From assembly GCA_029962745.1 (NCBI GenBank), contig CM057153.1:5222987-5286986 (forward strand): DNA of 64,000 bases, read 5' to 3'. This DNA is from Echinometra lucunter (Eukaryota; Echinodermata; Echinoidea; Camarodonta; Echinometridae). Below, one piece after another: positions 46,342 through 58,236 of this stretch. Position 1 is the first letter of the stretch. Each line of letters opens with the position of its first letter. Made by a program: the position numbers and the translations under genes. The notes under the pieces are model-generated. The model saw only the letters and a list, made by a program, of their open reading frames with translations, was not told the DNA's origin and searched no databases.

Positions 46342-46390
46342 ATGGCAGGAAGACCAGATGAAAAACTGGAAAGCAGACGCGAGTATTTGG
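46342..46390 (+). CDS. TPGS1: TPGS1 exon 1 (16 codons)
   Basis: ATG GCA GGA..., MAGRPDEKLESRREYL, ending phase 1 at TTGG|GTACCG. Joined to exon 2 it reads REYLERSHVGKWVRDSL, matching the family N-terminus. The donor is not the strongest, and the short exon makes this the least secure TPGS1 exon. Confidence 0.7.
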
Positions 46391-49300
46391 GTACCGTATT
46401 AGTCTAGATATGTTCTGACTGACTGACAGTTTTGTCAGTACGGTCCCAGATGTTGGAAAATTTGATGTAAAGAAATAAGTAGGAGTTAGGCTTTATTTAT
46501 TAACCTATTCATGATGACAGCTTTTTATGTTCACGATGTTAAGAACTATTATGAGGATTATTCTAATGAAGTCTTTTACTAGGATGAGGAAGATTGTTAT
46601 GCATGTTATGAAGACCTTGAAATATCAATATTATTAGTTATTATTATTATTATTATATTAATTTTATTATTATTGTCATTTTTATTATTATTATAATTAT
46701 AATTATTATGATAAAAATAAAAATGATGATAATGCATGCACATGCCGGCAAACCGGGTTACACATCAACAGTGACAATGACCGACTTTTCAAAAGCCTTC
46801 GATCTTGTAGATTACAACATAGCTATTCGCAAAGTCTATTCCCTTGGAGCTACACCTGAACTCCTCACATGCTGTACATGAATTAGTGACCTGGCCTGGT
46901 GTAGAGATAGTAATATGAAATTAAATCCTGCGACTTAATTGCAGAATACCCCACCATTTTCTAATGTACAAGCATGCATGTATGCCCTGTTCTGAAAACG
47001 GGTATGGGTGTATAACGTGGTGGTGGGGTATTCTGCAATTGTTCCAATCCTGCTAAATGTCAAACCCTCCAAGTGTCCTTTAGTAGAAACCCCCCATTGC
47101 CAGAACAAATCCCCATTTCTGGTCAGGTCATTGAAAATTGTAATCATGTAAAGTTGTTAGGAGTTACAATCCAAAATGACTTAAAGTGGAGTCTCCATGT
47201 AGTCGACATTGTCTCTAGAGCAAGTGAAAAACTCTACAGGATTCGTAGTTTGAAGAAATTAAGTCTCTCTAGGCAAGATGTCCTTACTGTCTTTACATTA
47301 TACTTACGGCCAATACTAGAATATTGTGCGCCAGTGTGGCGCTCATCCCTGACACAGAATGAAACAAAACAAATAGAATCCATTCAGAAAAGGGGGCTAC
47401 GTATCATATCTACGAATACCACTCCTATGAAAACGCACTTTCAACTTCTGGTCTTTCAACCTTGCAGGGGTGTCAATCTGTGTATCAAATTCACTTTGTC
47501 TCTTGAAAAGTTCTTTCCCCATTGGCTACCCCCTAAACAGTCTGAATTCAGAGTTTTAAGAAACAGTGGAAAGTACAGACCAACCAGGTGCCGCACTGAG
47601 CGCTACAGGGAAAGTGCCATGCCCTTCCTAATCAGGTTGTTAAATAGCATATAAAATTTGTGTGATTTTTAATCTTTTTGTTATGTACCAACCTTGAATG
47701 GATAGTCCTGATGATATTTTTCCCATTTGCTTTCAATATTTACTTCCAACACTGCATCATGATATGTGCTTGGACATTTTATTGAATTCTATTAATTTGT
47801 ATTTAAATCTCTTACTGTCTTTATGCACGTAAATTATATGTCTTTAATAGCATTGTAAATCCAATTGCAATTCAGCCTTGCAGGCTGCAAGAATTGAATA
47901 AAATATTTCTTGAATCTTGAATCTTGAATCTTGAATTATTATTAATTCATTATTCTGAAAAACAGGATCCAGTCCATATAATCTTTAGAGACTTTGCTTT
48001 AACAAAAAGCACGAAAAGCACAACTATATTGTTTTAACTATCCAAGTATTTTCCTGATGAGTCTCCCTGTTCCCAGTAATTATATCTGCCCTCTGCAGGT
48101 TGTAGACTTGAAGATTCAGGGATATCTTGTTGAAGAGACGCTTGATTCCCTTCATTATTGTTATTATTATTCTTTATTATTATCATTGTTGTTATTACTA
48201 TATTTATAGTAGTGGTAGTGCTATTATCATTGTTGATACCGTGCTAACCTGTTTAGGAGAAAAAGAAAACCACAATAATTCTTCCAGCTTTCCTCTCAAT
48301 ATTCCAACATTGCAAATATTGCCCTCCCCACTTTTAAATTGATCAATGTATTTGCAGACCAAAATCTTTTCAAAGGTGAAAATGCCTTCCAATGCTCTAT
48401 CAGTTGAGTTATTATCTTCATCTATGTAGGCATTGTGAACAATGAAACTGGCAAGCTTTGCAGAGTGTGGATTTTGTGTGCTAGGTCACCACTCCTTAAT
48501 TGTTGCTTTCATTATCATAATTATTATTATTGTTGTTATTATCATTATTAATATTATTACCATGGTTTTATTGATTTTAGTAGTAGCAGTAGTAGAAGTA
48601 GTATTATCTTCATTATAGATTTATTATAATTGTTATTTTGTTATTATTATTATTAGTAGTAGTAGTATTATTAGTATAATTAGTATTATTAGTATTATTA
48701 GTATAACATTATAACCTACCATAGGGCGAATCCAATGGATGGGTTTATTTTGTCACAATAGGGCAGGAGAGTGTTAAGGCGAATCTGAAGTTGAACAGTA
48801 GGCCGAGACAAAAAGATTCTCCCTAACATTGCAATAAGCGTTATTATTATTATTATTATTGTTATTATTATTATTATTATTATTACTATTAGTATTATTA
48901 CAATATTATTACGTTATCATCAACATCTTCATCATTATCATCGTTATTATTACATGTACTACAAATCAGTCAAGGTTTTCAATTGGTCTATGCCATATAC
49001 ATTTTATGTAATACAGTCAGTTTAGGAAATAATTTTTTCAATGACAATAGACAAAGAATGGGATTACCTCAGTATTAAAAACAATTTTAAAATTTCAATT
49101 CAAACATTTTATTTTAAAGACACAGAAATTTCCCACATTCACACTCCTCTGTGCTGTCTCAAAGTTCCTTCACACTTCATGATAAATGCAATGTCAGACA
49201 TGTCAAGTCTCACGCATTAGGCGTGAGACTCCTGCATTGGGGCTCTTGCTCATCCCCCAAAATCTCTTTCTCATGCCTACATCACAGCCTATCCCCATAT

Positions 49301-52300
49301 ATATATACACACGCCTGGCGATCTCATGCATTGCCTGCCTAAAACCTCCCACATTACTGGTCTTTGACCTTGCCATCTCGGCAGTGTGTTAAACCTGTGG
49401 CTTCCATATACCAGTAGATACAAGGTTAGTGTCTGCTTGTGTCGCACATGTATATTTATGGAAGCTGGAATTTCTGTTTAAAAGAACTGTGTAAATCCCG
49501 TAATACCTGAGAAAGCAGAAATTTTTGACTTCGTTATTGTGTCGACTATTAAGAAGTTGCATGATTAGGTACTTTACCGGTTTTTAATTCTGCATTATCG
49601 TGTTTCCTTTCATTTTCACAGAGAGAAGTCATGTTGGCAAGTGGGTCAGAGACTCGCTGTCAAAGATCATTGCTAACAGACCAGATGACCCCATCCAGTT
49701 CCTTGCAAGCTAGTAAGTATTTTCCTCTGCCAGGATAACACGACCTAGATTATCAATTAAACTCCCTCCCCCTCCCGCTCAAAGCCAAGTTTGTCATACA
49801 TTGGCAAACGTTCACCACACAACTACCCTTTTTTAAACTCAAACATCTTTCTTTCCAAAGAGGAAGTGTTTTTGTCCCTCGGGATATTTGTCTTCGGGGG
49901 GGGGGGGGGAGTAGTAGTCTTTCATAGAGTAAGAGTCCAGGGTATAGTTACCTTCACACAGGGTATTTCATAATAGTATATGTTTATGAACCCGTTGACT
50001 TCTAAATTGATAAAGGGACTACCAGTTCCTGTAGGCAATGGGTTATTACAAGAAGACTGACGCATTTGACCAATGTTAAGATTCTGTGTATTTATGGTTA
50101 GAATGCCATAGATATCAAGGTATTCTAACTTTTAATCATCTGTTTCAAATAATCATGAACTTGTTGGTAGAACAGCTTATTTTACATACTTTCCCTTCTT
50201 GCTCATGGGGGTCTCTTGGTGCAGAAACCAACATTCTTTCTCATAAAAGCATATGTATGAAAATAATCTCAAATTGTTGAATTCTAACTCATTATTCTGG
50301 CCTAAACCTTTTGCTTCTTTCAACAGTCCATAATGCATCAGTAAAGAAAACAACTTCACCCCTATTAAATTATTGTTTATTTATGGTTGTTAGCTTTGAA
50401 AGCATCCGTGAGAAGGGGAATCGAGTTGTAAGAGCACACCAAGTCTTGGTTCTTACCCATCACAGTCGCTTAGCCTTTGAGGATAATGTAGCTACAGCAT
50501 ACCAGATCTTAAGTACGCCATCAAGTAAGTGCAGTCATTCTTCTTTAGCCCAAACTACGTGATTGCAAGCAGCAGTAGTCTAGTTGGTTGAAGGTTTGCT
50601 CATGATGTTATCTGATGACATTGAAATAGCTCAATTTTTCATGTGGAAGCAAACCATCACCAGAAAAAAGTAAGCTGTTTAGAAGACAGATTGTCATCCC
50701 CACAAACTGTACAAGACATTAATGTGGTTAAGGAGATTGTACAGGGGGAACACTGATCTCATGTCAAGGCAACTTTTATGATTTGAAGTTTTTTGAATAT
50801 CTTTACCAAATTTCTCATTTCTTTTCAGTGTACATGAAAATTATTTCTGTAACACTTTTGAATGGAAACTGGTAAGGATCAGTCAAGGACTACTCTGAAT
50901 TATTGAGGAATATGTTTCTATAATTTTGCAGTCTCCAGTCAGGTTTACAAATGTTGCCAATCTATAATACTTCTTCAGCTAATTACTGAACAGAATCTTA
51001 AATTGATTTGTTAAATCACAACACAAAACACTGTTAAGTTGAATTATCTATGTGATTATCACACAACAAACCAATCAAAGCTTGTAATGATATCCTGCAA
51101 TCATGTGATTCTATCATGTGATCTTCCCTCATAGGCAGATATGAGGCTGATCTAAGGCCAAAAGTCTCTGGTCACCTGGTGTGTCCGTTGACTCATGTTT
51201 TAACATTTTTTAGTTGACAATTTAACTGTTCTGCTGAAAGATTTTCCCACACTGTTAGTTTCTTCTTGTTACAGGCTCAAAACATTCCTTTGGTTTGACT
51301 GGATCTACTTACAAGGAACTACTGCGAAAAATTTTGAGGTGAGGATGTAAAAGCTTACCATTTTTCAGTGACTTGCTTGATATTTAGGAAGGAAAAATAA
51401 ATGAGAAATGAAATGAGTAGACAGATTTACTGCCATTTGTTTATACATTCATATTAGATTAGAAATTACTAATCATAAACGAGGATTAAGTTAAGGGTTA
51501 GGATCTTATGATTTTCCCTCACGTGGAGGAAGTTATTCATACTTCATTACTAGTATCTTAATTTTTGCGAAAAAATAGATTGGAGTTCTTGTTACATCAT
51601 ATTTCCCAACTATTTCAGGTTTGTTCCAGAAGCTATAGAAGATGAAGTCATGAAGAAGATTAGTCCAAGAGATCATGAATTTATTCCGCTTGATGTATTC
51701 CACCATGGTGTTCTGACTGCCTTTGTACTTATTGGTAAGATGCAATGTAATGATTATTAAAGAAAAAAATTGAGAGGCTGGTCGATCAAATTATTTTGCA
51801 AGTTTTTAAAATAATCTGATTATCTGGCAGTGAATATTTCACAAAATATCAATTTAATCAGCAGCAGCATTGAAGATACTGGTACTTAAACTCATAGTTG
51901 TGATAAAAACATTTTTATTTGAAGAAAACAACATGTTTTTATTGTTTTAAAAACTGTTTATGGTTTAAAACATGTTTTTCCCTAACACTTATGTGCTTTC
52001 AAGGTGTTATTGTCTCCGAATAGTGTACACTGTACAGTCTTAAACGTATGATAGGTCTTTTATATTGGAAATACCCGTCTTAGATCAGATGTTGAACTGA
52101 TGATATAATGTGTAACCTAAGTTTTAGGAAAGAATGATTTGTCACTAATAATTGCAGAGTATAGAAAATCGTTGCAACTTGATAATGTTACATTGTCAAT
52201 ACAATAAGGAACAGGGTAGAAATATGTTTCCTACATTTTTTCATCAAGGTTTATTTTTAAAGGCTTGAAGACCACAGATTTTGAATGAGGCTATTCTAGT

Positions 52301-54040
52301 AGACCAACAGCTTTTGAGACGGAGTACAGTCCACTGGACTGACAGCCCACAAGACCAAGAATGCTGGTCTCATATTGAAAAACCGTTGGAACAGTTGTCA
52401 TAGCAGGCCAGTGAGACCTACATGTATTTTCTTAGTCTCCAGGGCTGTAGGTCTTGTGTGTTGTTGGTCTCATGGGATGAGAGAGGTTGGAGAAGTGGTT
52501 TCCTATATTGTGGAATCATGTATGTGTCAAAATGAAATACAAAGAGAAGGAAGTTAAGCATGGAAACACTTACACATGAAAATAACAAATACCTGTAAAT
52601 TTACAATAATAAAGTTTTTCGGATGTTTTAAATCATGGGTTTTGTTTTTGTTTTTGTTTTTTTAACAGAACAGGCAATTTAAACCACATATTTAAAGGCG
52701 TTTTGAAAATCATTATTTTAAATCTGCCAATCCTACTTAAAATAGACCTGGGGGTGTTTCACAAAGAGTTAAGTTTGACTGAGAGCCACGCGTAAGTACC
52801 AATGCGCATCCAGTATATAACACATAATCTCATTTGATAGACTTCCGTCTAGCACGTGTCCCTAAGCATGATCTGACCAATGTGGTGATGCGTAATATAC
52901 AGTACGCAACTAGGAATTTAAGTGAGACTTTAAGTCAAACTTAACTCGGATTTTTCGGATGTTTTAAATCATGGGTTTTGTTTTTGTTTTTGTTTTTTTA
53001 ACAGAACAGGCAATTTAAACCACATATTTAAAGGCGTTTTGAAAATCATTATTTTAAATCTGCCAATCCTACTTAAAATAGACCTGGGGGTGTTTCACAA
53101 AGAGTTAAGTTTGACTGAGAGCCACGCGTAAGTACCAATGCGCATCCAGTATATAACACATAATCTCATTTGATAGACTTCCGTCTAGCACGTGTCCCTA
53201 AGCATGATCTGACCAATGTGGTGATGCGTAATATACAGTACGCAACTAGGAATTTAAGTGAGACTTTAAGTCAAACTTAACTCGTGAAACTCCCCCCCCC
53301 CCCCCCCCCCCCTGTTGTGTGCATCTTTTATGGAATATTTTGCCATAAAAGAGACAAGTGAACCAAATACTAGTCTATACATTTTTTTTTTTTTCTACAA
53401 GGAGTTATATCAGAAATAGTGGTCATAACGTAGAAGAATATAACCAGTTGTATGACTTCGGTTGCCATGGGATGTGTAATTTGTAATACAACAATATCAG
53501 TCTTGCATTCTTTGTCATATGAATTTTAACATAATAAATTGAATGAATGGATGAATGTGTAATGTTTGATGAGACCAAAATCAATTATTAGTATTATTAT
53601 TATTATGATTTATTTGGCCATAATAACCAGAAATTGATACACAATTGACATGCAACGTGAACAGAATAAAATACATCCAAATATCTTTAAAATGATAGCA
53701 AGAGAAGGAAATAAGAAGTAAAGAGCAGGAGAAAGAAATGGTTGCCTATGGGCCAGGGCTCGCAAAAGTGAAATCCTTCACTATTACCCAGAGGCATGCA
53801 AGCCCTCATAGGCAACCATGTAAAAGAATATTGCACAAGCCCGGATGATTAATGTAATTTCTTGCCTTACTAATGCCTGGCTGTTATCTTGACATTTATT
53901 TCAGATTTCATACAACAAGCTGAGGGTCTGTATGAATGTCTAGACTCACATTCCAATGGTCAGGCCCCTCAAATACTCTGTGATGCTGTTCTACATGAAC
54001 TCAAGGAATCTGTTACTTCCACGTCGACAGAACCTATCTC
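46342..54040 (+). CDS. TPGS1: Tubulin polyglutamylase complex subunit 1, six exons, C-terminus not found
   Basis: TPGS1 is a non-catalytic subunit of the TTLL1-containing complex that adds glutamate side chains to tubulin in cilia, centrioles and neurons. Six exons join in frame (587 nt, about 195 residues). Recognisable blocks in order are SLSKIIANRPDDPIQFLASYF, LVLTHHSRLAFEDNVATAYQ, TGSTYKELLRKILRFVPEAI, RDHEFIPLDVFHHGVLTAFV and LIDFIQQAEGLYECLDSHS. These align colinearly with vertebrate TPGS1 as recalled (PEEPIAFLAHYF, LAHHSQRAAFNNNV, TYSELLRRI, DHEAVPLSVFRAGTLTCFVL). Vertebrate proteins are about 290 residues and end in a conserved MTREEF segment. That last part was not found to 64000, so it lies outside or was missed. 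The exon 1 start fits the family's EExFL lead-in. Confidence 0.9.
46625..46740. repeat. (ATT)n microsatellite in TPGS1 intron 1
   Basis: Interrupted ATT/TTA and ATA trinucleotides preceding the LINE fragment. Confidence 0.8.
46760..47940 (+). pseudogene. Broken LINE (CR1/L2-like) in TPGS1 intron 1
   Basis: The 5' part encodes TMTDFSKAFDLVDYNIAIRK, the reverse transcriptase motif A region, then a stop. The YADD region is deleted. After NMKLNPA and an inserted MITE, an open frame to 47654 encodes CQTLQVSFSRNPP, VKLLGVTIQNDLKWSLHV, LRPILEYCAPVWRSSLT and QIESIQKRGLRIIST, the conserved C-terminal part of Jockey-superfamily LINEs. The 3' end has an ATTGAATAAAAT tract and tandem TTGAATC repeats (near 47907-47936), as in CR1/L2 tails. 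Sense strand matches TPGS1. Confidence 0.85.
46932..47045. mobile_element. 114-bp MITE inserted in the LINE, 8-bp target duplication
   Basis: The left GACTTAATTGCAGAATACCC(CACCA) mirrors the right (TGGTG)GGGTATTCTGCAATTGTTCC. AATCCTGC flanks it on both sides (46924-46931, 47046-47053). Removing one copy and the insert rejoins the LINE frame as NMKLNPAKCQTLQV. Confidence 0.9.
48150..48960. repeat. Dispersed (ATT)n, (TAG)n trinucleotide tracts
   Basis: Several interrupted tracts (48155-48235, 48510-48720, 48840-48955) within TPGS1 intron 1, with ordinary sequence between. No exon. Confidence 0.85.
49622..49712 (+). CDS. TPGS1: TPGS1 exon 2
   Basis: 91 nt, acceptor ttcattttcacag, donor AGCTA|GTAAGT. 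It encodes SHVGKWVRDSLSKIIANRPD and DPIQFLASY. Confidence 0.92.
50394..50524 (+). CDS. TPGS1: TPGS1 exon 3
   Basis: 131 nt, acceptor atggttgttag, donor CATCAA|GTAAGT. It encodes FESIREKGNRVVRAHQVLVL and THHSRLAFEDNVATAYQIL. Confidence 0.92.
51275..51338 (+). CDS. TPGS1: TPGS1 exon 4
   Basis: 64 nt, acceptor tcttcttgttacag, donor TTGAG|GTGAGG. It encodes SKHSFGLTGSTYKELLRKIL. Confidence 0.92.
51619..51734 (+). CDS. TPGS1: TPGS1 exon 5
   Basis: 116 nt, acceptor aactatttcag, donor TATTG|GTAAGA. It encodes FVPEAIEDEVMKKISPRDHE and FIPLDVFHHGVLTAFVLI. Confidence 0.93.
52615..53284. repeat. Perfect 334-bp tandem duplication in TPGS1 intron 5
   Basis: 52615-52948 and 52951-53284 appear identical by eye, offset 336 bp, with a GA at the join. 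Each copy includes most of a MITE; the left copy lacks its last bases. Confidence 0.9.
53086..53296. mobile_element. MITE with GGTGTTTCAC ends (complete copy)
   Basis: GGGTGTTTCACAAAGAGTTA(AGTTTGACT) at the left mirrors (AGTCAAACT)TAACTCGTGAAACTCCC at the right. It is followed by a poly-C run (to about 53312). The truncated copy is at 52750-52948. Confidence 0.75.
53586..53900. other. Intronic DNA with a short inverted repeat
   Basis: GGTTGCCTATGGGCCAGGGC near 53740 pairs partly with GCCCTCATAGGCAACC near 53802. Possibly a small foldback; otherwise nothing. Confidence 0.35.
53905..54040 (+). CDS. TPGS1: TPGS1 exon 6
   Basis: 136 nt, acceptor gacatttatttcag, donor ATCTC|GTAAGT. It encodes DFIQQAEGLYECLDSHSNGQ and then APQILCDAVLHELKE. 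It leaves in phase 2, so another exon must follow; TCGTAA would otherwise stop the frame at once. Confidence 0.9.
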
Positions 54041-56018
54041 GTAAGTATCTCTATGTAAGCTTTGCTTGTCTGTCCAGGAGCAGGATTAGTTCAAATGTTC
54101 TAGTATTTGATTTTGACCATATAGGAAGATAGTACAGGTGGAAATTTGATAGGGGAATATGAAGTGACTGGCCCTGAGACTATTGATTGACCTACCATCA
54201 AAGTATCACGAGGCCCCAGGTAGAGGATAGTTCCTAACTATTTCTGACAAAATAAACGCCATTGTTATCAATTATTACAGCAAAAATGCATAGGACGAGA
54301 GCAAGAATCGAACCCGGGACTTTTGGATTGTAGAATGGGTGCGTAACTCATTGAGCTGTGAGAGCGATCAAAACCGGTATTGGCTCTCTTTGAAACTTAT
54401 ACCGGTACCTAGAATGCATATGTACATGTTCATTGCCTTCGAAAGCTTATACATATTCATTTCTGTGACATTTCTATGATGTCAAATTGAAAGGTAACTG
54501 AGAGGCAAGAACTATATCCTCTATACCGAGGCCCCATGGGCAGAAATCTGTAGAAAAGTGAGGGTTACACATCTGACATTTTCTGACAAGCAAGCAAAAG
54601 AAGAAAAAAAAAACGCAAGGGTCTTCACACTTATTTTGGTGCCTGTTTTTACTCCGAATTCTCTGACAAGCAAAAAAAAAAAAAAAAAAAAAGAAGGAAT
54701 TGGGTCCTCTCCATTCTTGGAAACCTTTGTGTAGTCTCAAATTCCATGATTTGCCAATGGTTAAAAGGGAGAAACAAGATCAGTAAGACTTGCAGAAAAG
54801 AAAAAAAAAAGTCCTTTTGGGGAACCTCCAAATCATAGGGGAGGGGGACATTTGATATTATGTCCCCCCTCCCCATCCCACCACCCCCCCCCCCCCACTG
54901 CAGATTTTTGCCAATGAGTGGCCCTTAGGAATATTTTCCAGACTTTCCATGACCAGTCCACCCCTGATCATAGTAGTTACTTATTATGCAGGACCATCTC
55001 AAATTATTCACTTCTGCACTTTTAGGAATCATTTTTTTTACAATATGTAGAGCATTGTAGTTGTGCCATGGGCAGTTAATTGTGTGTTGAGGCAGGAAGA
55101 TGCCATGAAAAACAACTCTTTACAAAAACTTGCTCAAACTAATAAAAAACTGAACTTGTGCATCTTACATGCCACTCTGTCAAATTTTAGGGCATTGGTA
55201 ATTGGAAGTAAAAATGTCCAAATAAATTCAGTCAGCCTACACAGGTACATCTACATACATGTATAAGTCACCCATCATAGATATGTCTGTTCAGCCGTAG
55301 CTGCTGGTGTTATTATGCTGTTTGTGCTTTCTAACTTTAGTTGGTGTTATATTCCACATACTAAGAATGTTGCTGTAGGATTGGTCGAAGTTGAATCAAG
55401 TGATAAAGTGTAGTTTCGCCATCATCACCACCCGATAAGAAAAGTTTGTGACCTTGCAGTGATGGTAGTTTTTGTCTTTCGCTGATCACTTCAGTCAATA
55501 GAGTCAAAATGCGTTATCAATATTTTGGGGTACGCGTGAAATAAAAGTGTGTGACCCTGTGATGATTTTGCCATCAAATTTTGCCATCATTTTTGCCATC
55601 ACATCATCTTCGCTTCTTTGTGATGTCACGATTAGCTTACTACTTGTCGAGAGGCTGAAGCCAAGAAAATCGCGCGCCTACTGTGCACTATGCTGTGCAC
55701 AGTCACAAAATATATGAGTTAAAACAGGAGTGCGCGAATGCAGTTAACTTTCCAATACAATTTTTTTAAACATTGATGTTTAAAAAGAAAAAATCTTTCT
55801 CATAGAAAAGAACATATTATTTTCTTTATTTACAGTTAAATGGTTTCAGATGTGGAATATAAAGCAAATAATCACCTTCTGGTTTCAGGCAATGAGACAA
55901 ACTATCACTTCCTCGGTGATCTAGATGTACACGCTATCTTTCCTCAGCTTCACATCGGAAAGATAGCTACATCCAGAGCTCAGCTAAATTTGCTTTTACT
56001 CCTACAAGCTGCATGAAT
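54041..56018. other. Presumed TPGS1 intron 6; no exon recognised
   Basis: Homopolymers near 54610-54690 and 54889, and TTTTGCCATCA repeats near 55567-55605. A 43-codon open frame at 55898-56017 after a TTTCAG was considered as a last exon but is out of phase and unlike TPGS1. Confidence 0.4.
54299..54370 (-). mobile_element. tRNA-like SINE head, minus strand
   Basis: On the minus strand CACAGCTCAATGAGTTACGC (A box region) and GTCCCGGGTTCGATTCTTGC (B box) are tRNA-spaced. A mismatched acceptor stem and no CCA context argue for a SINE rather than a tRNA gene. The body was not delimited. Confidence 0.55.
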
Positions 56019-56350
56019 CAGTGGCGTAGCTAGAATTTCATTTTAGGGAGGGTGGTAGTGAGCACGCAAAACGTGTGAATCACTCACTGAGCGCGCTTTG
56101 CGCGCTCCCTAGGGGGGAGCGTGTAGGGAGGGGGGAATTTCCCCCCTTCCGCACGAAGCATGGAAACTCCCATGTTTATTTGAATTGTTCCTTGTCTGCT
56201 CCTGCTCTTCTTACTTTCTCTGACCTTTTTCTTTTCTCGCTTATGCTTTTTTCCCTTCTGTTCTTTCTTTCTTTTTTCTTTTTTTGTTGCCGTTTTGGAG
56301 GGGGCGAATGCCCCCACCCCCCCCCCCCCACCCCCTTGGCTACGCGGGTG
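56019..56350. mobile_element. hAT-like MITE with 8-bp target duplication
   Basis: CAGTGGCGTAGCTAG at the left and GGCTACGCGGGTG at the right are inverted ends. GCATGAAT flanks both sides (56011-56018, 56351-56358). CAG-type termini plus 8-bp duplication fit the hAT superfamily. Interior T/C-rich, noncoding. Confidence 0.85.
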
Positions 56351-56559
56351 GCATGAATAGATGCATCCATGTACTCCCTTTGAGTATTTGCATGATTGGG
56401 CTCAGCCTAAAAGAAATTTTTGTTGGACTCTTTGTGCTCTCCTCTTATGTCATCAACTACCCCCTCTGGAGTCCAGAAGAGAAAAATGCAGTATTATTTC
56501 AGAATTGTTGTTTTGTGTATAACATGTACCAGTGTACAAAAGAAGGTCATGATATTCTT

Positions 56560-56560
<1 letters not shown>

Positions 56561-56591
<31 letters not shown>

Positions 56592-56680
56592 GGGGGGGGG
56601 TCATTCCATGGAGAAAGACATCAATCTACTGTACTGTAGAAACTTGAAAAAGCAGAGGACTGGGGGGGGGGGGGGGGGGA
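56561..56680. repeat. Long poly-T/poly-G and poly-G tracts
   Basis: About T29 followed by G10 (near 56561-56600) and G17 (near 56663-56679). Likely sequencing-sensitive. Confidence 0.85.
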
Positions 56681-57062
56681 CGCGTCAGCGAATTTTCAGA
56701 TACGGTAAAATAGACACCTGAAAAGCCAAGGAGTTTTTTTTTTGTTTGTTCATGGACAGCATTATCTGATAATTGTACACCTGTTGGTTGAGCTGAGGTT
56801 TAGTTCAGTGTTGAAAATCTGTCTGGGCAATATCTAGAATTTTGAAGCATTGATTACATTCTGATAGACATTGTTTTGAAGACTGAAAGTGCTTCCAGAC
56901 ATGAGAATTTTTGTCTTTCCCCAAGTGCTGCTGTACTTGTATTATATAATGTTGCTTGGTCTGGCCTATCTAATAAGCCTTACATCTTGCACAGGTCAAT
57001 TGGTATATAACACTGTTAACACGTGAGCTTGAAGATCCTGGAGAATGGGATCCATAACAGAA

Positions 57063-57388
57063 AAAGTGCAGTTTTCATGGGGCATGTGAACGATTTGCGA
57101 AGGATGCGAATGTCGAAAAAAATGGCAAAGTCCAACATTTGCATTTTATGCTCCAAAAGTTTTCTGAACATGCATGGGGGTTCGGAAGTGTCACCAATTG
57201 TTTGTTTTTAGTTTGGCAGAATTTTTAAAAAGTTTGAAATTTTTGCAAACGTTTCCCGCATCCCTCGAACAATAATTGACAACGCTTCCAAACCACCACC
57301 CAAGTTTGGCAAATTTTAGAAGCATACAATTTTTTTGACATTCGCATCCTTCGCAAAATGTTCGCGTGGCCGTGAAAACCGCACTTAA
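57063..57388. mobile_element. MITE with AAGTGCrGTTTTCA ends
   Basis: AAGTGCAGTTTTCATGGGGC then TTGCGAAGGATGCGAATGTC at the left mirror the right end (GACATTCGCATCCTTCGCAA, CGTGAAAACCGCACTT). 326 bp, noncoding. Confidence 0.8.
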
Positions 57389-57913
57389 CAGAGAACTCAC
57401 TTTGAAAGATGAAAAGGAAATAATAATGGAAAGGTTCTTGCACTGTCTTTGACCATACTTTTTAATTCACACAATTGTATCCAATTACATGATTCTCTTA
57501 ACAATCAAAGATTGTATATAAATAAAGGTTGACTCTGATGGAATAATCTCAGGCTGATGATAAAGTTTGCTGACTTGGAAATATGTACCATTCACGGAAA
57601 TGCTATGTGTTCTTTGTCTTCTCTAAGTTATTGTTGTGTCTTTCATTTGAGAGAGTTATCACGCACTTCAGAGGGATGTCTACAAACTATGACTTATGAT
57701 GGTTTTGAGAAATGGGCCTCTGTACCTCAAATGCCTTAAAAATCTTATTCTTTCTTCTATCTCTCTTGCATGTTTTGAATATATGTGAAAGAAACCAATA
57801 GCATTGCTTTCACAAACTCTCAAGGATTTTAAGTTTTCATTTTAAGTTTAAAAAAAGAAAAGAGACAAAGGACAGTCAGAAAAAAAGAGGTTTCAAGTAA
57901 CGTTCACTGACTG

Positions 57914-58236
57914 TCTCTACGTTCAGACTGTTATCAGAGGGGAGGAGACAGTCTCCAGAGATCTTATCTTTTTTTTTTACGTTTGACCGTTCACACCTGC
58001 ATAGACTGTCTCCGAGCGGCGGAGAGTATACGTCGCGGCCAAGCCACCACATTTCGCGCATGCGCACATTCCATGAAAACATTTATGCCCTAAGGCATGA
58101 TTTTTGTCTCCAAACCCCTCACTGTCGAGGGAGAGGGGAGAGAGTTCTCCGTGACCGTCCAGACTATCAGATTAGAGGAGAATTCTCCAAGGCGCGGGGA
58201 ATTCTCCTCCCCTCGGATAATGGTGTGAATGTAGGG
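57914..58236. mobile_element. Probable MITE with CAGAGGGGAGGAG arms
   Basis: CTACGTTCAGACTGTTATCA plus GAGGGGAGGAGA at the left pairs imperfectly with TCTCCTCCCCTCGGATAATG plus GTGTGAATGTAG at the right. The ends are diverged and no target duplication is clear. Confidence 0.5.

Noticed and set aside
55898..56017. Last exon of TPGS1 (frame with NETNYHFLGDLDVHAIFPQL)
   Set aside because: Open after a TTTCAG and ending in a stop, but it needs incoming phase 1 while exon 6 leaves in phase 2, and it lacks the TPGS1 C-terminal motif.
56284..56721. 145-codon plus-strand frame
   Set aside because: It spans a MITE end and long poly-T and poly-G tracts; not a gene.
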